Below the pieces are notes generated by a model, which was not told where the DNA came from, ran no database searches, and was given only the letters and a program-made list of their open reading frames with translations. From Bacteroidia bacterium (GTDB lineage: Bacteria; Bacteroidota; Bacteroidia; Bacteroidales; Azobacteroidaceae), in the NCBI GenBank assembly GCA_026000155.1, contig BNYG01000041.1:1-17621 (forward strand): DNA of 17,621 nucleotides, read 5' to 3'. Both the position numbers and the translations under genes were made by a program. The number at the start of each line of letters is the position of its first letter. Positions within the stretch are counted from its first letter, which is position 1. Shown here one piece after another: positions 14,759 through 17,621 of the stretch.

Positions 14759-16276
14759 TTACTGGTTGGTTTTTTCGGGACGCATCTGCGGGAAGAATAA
14801 TACTTCCTGAATCGACGTTTGTCCGGTTAATAACATCACTAAGCGATCCATTCCAATACCCATGCCGGAAGTTGGAGGCATTCCGTATTCCAGGGCGCGA
14901 AGGAAATCCTGATCGATAAACATGGCTTCGTCGTCTCCTTTTTTCGACAATTTCAATTGATCTTCGAACCGTTCGCGCTGGTCAATCGGGTCGTTGAGTT
15001 CGGAATAAGCATTCGCCAATTCCGTGCCGTTCACCATCAATTCAAAGCGTTCCGTCAAATTGGGATCGTACCGGTGCCGTTTACACAAGGGCGACATTTC
15101 TTTCGGATAATCGGTAATGAAAGTCGGCTGTATGTATTTTTTTTCGCTCGTTTCGCCAAAAATTTCGTCTATCAATTTGCCTTTTCCCATGGTAGCATCT
15201 TGCTCTACGTGCAATTTTTTGCACACTTCGCGCAATTGATCTTCATCCATTCCGGCAATGTCCACGCCGGTATTTTCTTTAATGGCATCGATCATCGTTA
15301 CCCGGCGAAAAGGCGCCTTGAAGCTGATTTTGTTTTCGCCGACTTGTACTTCGGTCGTACCCAACACATCCAGACAAATTTTTTCCAACATCTGTTCCGT
15401 AAAACGCATCATCCAATTGTAATCCTTGTAGGAAACATAGATTTCCATCACGGTAAATTCCGGGTTGTGCGTCCGGTCCATTCCTTCGTTACGGAAATTC
15501 CGGGAAAATTCATACACGCCTTCAAAACCGCCGACAATCAGCCGTTTGAGATACAATTCGTTGGCAATCCGGAGATAGAGCGGGATATCCAATGCGTTAT
15601 GATGCGTAATAAACGGGCGGGCGGAGGCTCCTCCGGGGATGCTCTGCAATACGGGCGTATCCACTTCCACATAACCGCGTTCGTTGAAAAAGTTACGCAT
15701 GGAATTGAATATTTTGGTCCGTTTCAGGAAAATATCTTTGATGCCGTCGTTGACCACCAAATCCACATAGCGTTGGCGGTAGCGCATTTCAGGATCTTCA
15801 AACGCATCGTAGGCTACGCCATCTTTGTATTTGACGATCGGAAGCGGGCGCAACGATTTGGCAAGCACGGTCAATTCGCTCACATGGATCGATATTTCAC
15901 CCATCTGGGTACGGAAAACATAGCCTTTGAGGCCGATAAAATCGCCGATATCCAATAATTTTTTGAATACCGCATTATACAAATCTTTGTCTTCACCCGG
16001 ACACACATCGTCGCGGCTGATATATAATTGTATTCTTCCGGCAGAATCTTGCAGCTCCACAAAAGATGCTTTACCCATAATCCGGCGGCTCATGATGCGA
16101 CCGGCAACGGCAACTTCCCTGCGGGGAGCATCATCTTTAAATGCTGCTTTTATTTCTGCCGAATAAGCAGTTACAGGATATTCTTCGGCAGGGTAGGGGT
16201 TTATTCCTTTGTTACGAAGCTCATCCAAACTTTGGCGACGGAAAATTTCCTGTTCGCTTAAATCAAGTGTACTCAT
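14759..16276 (-). CDS. lysS: Lysine--tRNA ligase (class II)
   Basis: Charges tRNA-Lys with lysine. The 505-residue protein has the N-terminal OB-fold anticodon-binding domain (about 55-145, [23 protein letters not shown]). The class II motifs follow: motif 1 near 201-216 ([16 protein letters not shown]), motif 2 near 261-281 ([20 protein letters not shown]) and motif 3 at 465-479 ([15 protein letters not shown]). It ends soon after motif 3 (LFFPQMRPE). The length equals E. coli LysS. From memory, Bacteroides LysS is longer, with a C-terminal extension that is absent here. It leads the minus-strand run lysS-gpsA-pgi, and a -7 promoter box lies 29 bases before its ATG. Confidence 0.97.
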   Translation of the reverse strand: MSTLDLSEQEIFRRQSLDELRNKGINPYPAEEYPVTAYSAEIKAAFKDDAPRREVAVAGRIMSRRIMGKASFVELQDSAGRIQLYISRDDVCPGEDKDLYNAVFKKLLDIGDFIGLKGYVFRTQMGEISIHVSELTVLAKSLRPLPIVKYKDGVAYDAFEDPEMRYRQRYVDLVVNDGIKDIFLKRTKIFNSMRNFFNERGYVEVDTPVLQSIPGGASARPFITHHNALDIPLYLRIANELYLKRLIVGGFEGVYEFSRNFRNEGMDRTHNPEFTVMEIYVSYKDYNWMMRFTEQMLEKICLDVLGTTEVQVGENKISFKAPFRRVTMIDAIKENTGVDIAGMDEDQLREVCKKLHVEQDATMGKGKLIDEIFGETSEKKYIQPTFITDYPKEMSPLCKRHRYDPNLTERFELMVNGTELANAYSELNDPIDQRERFEDQLKLSKKGDDEAMFIDQDFLRALEYGMPPTSGMGIGMDRLVMLLTGQTSIQEVLFFPQMRPEKTNQ

Positions 16277-16305
16277 ATATTGTCATAATTTTGAGGAATC
16301 GAGTG

Positions 16306-16313
16306 CAAAGTTA
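16306..16313 (-). promoter_or_regulatory. Putative -7 promoter box for lysS
   Basis: On the minus strand this reads TAACTTTG, an exact TAnnTTTG match, 29 bases upstream of the lysS ATG. No other minus-strand box was noticed before gpsA or pgi, so it may drive the whole lysS-gpsA-pgi run. Confidence 0.6.
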
Positions 16314-16365
16314 ATATTTTATTACTAAAATATGAATAGAACAGGCTTTAATTAAAAAAATTATT

Positions 16366-16373
16366 TACCTTTG
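16366..16373 (+). promoter_or_regulatory. Putative -7 promoter box for the small ORF / PIN gene pair
   Basis: TACCTTTG matches TAnnTTTG. It lies 49 bases before the small ORF and is divergent from the lysS box about 50 bases away. It is the only such box seen before the two short genes, which supports one transcript. Confidence 0.6.
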
Positions 16374-16422
16374 CTGTGTGAACTAACCAAAAGTTCCCTA
16401 AATTTAATTAATAATTATAATC

Positions 16423-16602
16423 ATGGAAGAAAAAAAGAAAAAAGAGAAAAAAAGAACCTCTTGGCTGTATGAAGATGGGAAGAAGATGCCGCTTAATTAC
16501 ACGCCATCCGGAAAGTTAAACAAGTCCGGTCAGTTTTTAAAAGACCATCCGGGCGGATTTGGACCTATGGAGATTTTGGACAGGAGAGCATTTATGAAGT
16601 AA
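16423..16602 (+). CDS. Small basic protein, possible antitoxin or accessory partner of the PIN protein
   Basis: An unrecognised 59-residue protein. Residues 4-11 are almost all Lys or Glu/Lys (KKKKEKKR). Then comes SWLYEDGKKMPLNYTPSGKL and a Gly/Pro-rich stretch (DHPGGFGPMEILDRRAFMK). There is no signal peptide, membrane segment or evident helix-turn-helix. It has a promoter box 49 bases upstream and is followed 21 bases later by a PIN-domain gene, with no terminator between them. That layout is the one used by toxin-antitoxin pairs, with the antitoxin first. The strong positive charge and the lack of an obvious DNA-binding or acidic toxin-blocking region are unusual for a VapB-type antitoxin. 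It could instead be an independent small protein. Confidence 0.65.
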   Translation: MEEKKKKEKKRTSWLYEDGKKMPLNYTPSGKLNKSGQFLKDHPGGFGPMEILDRRAFMK

Positions 16603-16623
16603 TATCTATTAATTAAATCTCTT

Positions 16624-17037
16624 ATGGACCGATACCTTTTAGACACCCATATAGCCTTATATTTGATGACCGATTCGAATGAATTGGAAAGAGATATTCG
16701 AGAAATACTTGACGACTATAACAATTTGTTGTATATTAGTACCGTTTCTGTTCAAGAAATGGTGTTCTTGAAGAAAAGAAATAGAGTCAAATTGCCTTGG
16801 AAAAAGCCCGAAGATACTTTGACGGCTATGGATAGCATGAATTTGCAACTATTGCCTGTAAAGCGAGAACATCTTGAAACTTTTGCGCGATTGACCATAC
16901 CGGAAAGTCATTACGATCCGAATGATCATGTAATTATTTCACAGGCGATTACAGAAAAAATGCGATTGGTCAGTTCTGACCGCCAATTTGAAAATTACAC
17001 TTCACAAAAACTTAGATTGCTTTTTAATCAGCGATAA
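16624..17037 (+). CDS. PIN-domain ribonuclease, VapC-type toxin
   Basis: A 137-residue PIN-domain protein, the normal size for a VapC-like type II toxin that cleaves RNA with Mg2+ or Mn2+. The acidic metal-binding set is visible: D7 in LLDTH, E45 in VSVQEM, D98/D101 in YDPNDHVIISQA and D119 in VSSDRQF. The LLDTHI start and the NDHVIISQA block are typical of the PIN subfamily common in Bacteroidetes and Cyanobacteria. The only candidate partner is the 59-residue basic protein 21 bases upstream. A hairpin at 17060-17099 may end the transcript. VapC-type family membership is well supported; toxicity and pairing are inferred. Confidence 0.87.
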   Translation: MDRYLLDTHIALYLMTDSNELERDIREILDDYNNLLYISTVSVQEMVFLKKRNRVKLPWKKPEDTLTAMDSMNLQLLPVKREHLETFARLTIPESHYDPNDHVIISQAITEKMRLVSSDRQFENYTSQKLRLLFNQR

Positions 17038-17059
17038 AAAAGGATTATCGAAAAGAATA

Positions 17060-17099
17060 GAACACAGACAATTTGGTTTTATCCATTTTATCTGTGTTC
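17060..17099 (+). terminator. Possible terminator after the PIN gene
   Basis: GAACACAGA (17060-17068) and TCTGTGTTC (17091-17099) form a 9-bp stem around a 22-base loop, and TTGTTT follows. It lies 22 bases after the PIN stop. The large loop and interrupted T-run make it a moderate candidate only. Confidence 0.45.
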
Positions 17100-17135
17100 T
17101 TGTTTAGTAAACGATTTGAGTGTTTTTTCCATTCG

Positions 17136-17191
17136 CTGTCATTGCGGGTTTTCAAGAATTCTGTCATTGCGGGCTTGACCCGCAATGACAG
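17136..17191. repeat. Short inverted repeat: half copy plus full-length copy 5
   Basis: A half element (CTGTCATTGCGGG, 17136-17148) is followed 12 bases later by the longest copy in the window, at 17161-17191. In that copy CTGTCATTGCGGG (17161-17173) and CCCGCAATGACAG (17179-17191) pair over 13 bp around CTTGA. Left arms of the two units are identical. This shows that the true unit includes the outer CTGTC/GACAG. Confidence 0.85.
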
Positions 17192-17334
17192 AGCTCTTCC
17201 CATTTAAAATCGCTCTTTCTCTACCTTCGAATCAAATTCGGATTCCTGTGATTCTCAACCCTCGTAACCGGAGGCCATGGAAGAGAACCCTCCGCTATTC
17301 ATGGAGGTATTGTTAAATGAATTAAATAATTAAA
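17192..17334. other. Non-coding stretch between PIN gene and DUF1566 gene
   Basis: I see no supported gene in the 297 bases between the PIN stop and the DUF1566 stop; the first part holds the hairpin and repeat units. The rest has only weak structure: CGAAT/ATTCG at 17228-17240, CCTCC/GGAGG around 17290-17307, and an AT-rich end (17313-17340). The GGAGG pairings could help terminate the minus-strand DUF1566 transcript, but there is no T-run at the right place. Confidence 0.4.
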
Positions 17335-17621
17335 TTAATTCATAGTCCTCACGCAACGCGTATATACGGTAGTGAAGCTGTTCGTCTTAGTGTATCCGCT
17401 CGTACGACCAAGACCATAGAAGTCCCAAAGCGCTGCGCCCGTCGCTGGATTGGTGGAGTTGTCTGTACTACTCCAATAGTAGTTAGACGTGGCAAAACTT
17501 GGTATATCCCCTTTTACTGCTTGCAAATTAGCTAATTCGCCAATATTGGGCAGACGCCAATCATTGTTTCCATCATCCCAATCGCCCCCTTTGGCATGTA
17601 CATTATCATTACACCACGAAG
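17335..17621 (-). CDS. DUF1566 (Lcl C-terminal-like) domain protein, C-terminal part
   Basis: The frame is open from the window edge to a TAA at 17335-17337, so this is the last 94 residues or so of a longer protein whose start lies outside. The visible order is typical of DUF1566/Lcl C-terminal domains: DWRLPNIGELANL, then SNYYWSST, then a variable Gly/Thr/Asn stretch, then TRCVRTMN at the end. Such domains occur in secreted or surface proteins of Bacteroidetes and Fibrobacteres, often in many paralogues. Function is unknown. Internal start codons such as the TTG at 17526 are not real starts, because the conserved WRLPN block lies before them. Confidence 0.8.
   Translation of the reverse strand, partial: SWCNDNVHAKGGDWDDGNNDWRLPNIGELANLQAVKGDIPSFATSNYYWSSTDNSTNPATGAALWDFYGLGRTSGYTKTNSFTTVYTRCVRTMN

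Noticed and set aside
14957..15958. A long (333-codon) plus-strand open frame opposite lysS
   Set aside because: It lies wholly antisense to the motif-bearing lysS frame, has a His/Phe-rich composition typical of a reverse-strand shadow, and shows no recognisable domain.
12258..17191. CRISPR array made by the GCGGGTCAAG repeats
   Set aside because: Copies are at irregular distances, lie in both orientations, one is inside a gene, and there are no regular spacers or cas genes.
17277..17333. An 18-codon plus-strand ORF beginning MEENPPLFMEV with GGAGG just upstream of the ATG
   Set aside because: Very short, only two bases between GGAGG and ATG, and no promoter box or conserved context; the GGAGG may instead be part of a weak hairpin.

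Overview
The window looks like chromosomal DNA of a Bacteroidales-type bacterium (phylum Bacteroidota). Three things suggest this. Several genes are preceded by the Bacteroidetes -7 promoter consensus TAnnTTTG. Most starts lack a clear Shine-Dalgarno sequence. The gene set fits too: lysS-gpsA-pgi in a row, a myo-inositol-phosphate synthase, and an inositol-lipid gene block of the kind described in Bacteroides thetaiotaomicron. I cannot name the genus.

Layout, left to right. A 5S rRNA ends an rRNA operon (1-110) and has a strong terminator. Next is a lone mannonate dehydratase gene, uxuA (+), which meets the inositol-lipid region across an 89-nt palindromic repeat. That region has two divergent arms. 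The left arm (-) is CDP-alcohol phosphatidyltransferase, HAD hydrolase, myo-inositol-phosphate synthase. The right arm (+) is lipid kinase, PgpA-like phosphatase, GtrA-like membrane protein, second CDP-alcohol phosphatidyltransferase, PAP2/AUR1-like transferase, acyltransferase. Together they could make inositol phosphate, attach it to CDP-diacylglycerol, remove the phosphate, and move phosphoinositol to ceramide. Having two transferases and two candidate phosphatases raises the possibility of two parallel routes to phosphatidylinositol.

The acyltransferase overlaps, tail to tail, a compact four-gene minus-strand set (12249 down to 8909): HAD phosphatase, PdxA-like protein, nucleotidyltransferase, ATP-grasp protein. 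The PdxA-like protein has lost the metal-binding histidines of the family but keeps an intact frame. This set is the best candidate here for an undescribed small-molecule pathway. Upstream of it on the same strand are the housekeeping genes pgi, gpsA and lysS.

The right end holds a 59-residue basic protein followed by a PIN-domain (VapC-type) ribonuclease, a possible toxin-antitoxin pair with an atypical partner. After it comes the C-terminal part of a DUF1566-type protein that runs off the window. From about 12.2 kb onward the DNA carries a short inverted repeat (core gcgggtcaagcccgc). One copy of it, and one copy of a second repeat, lie in frame inside pgi and are translated.
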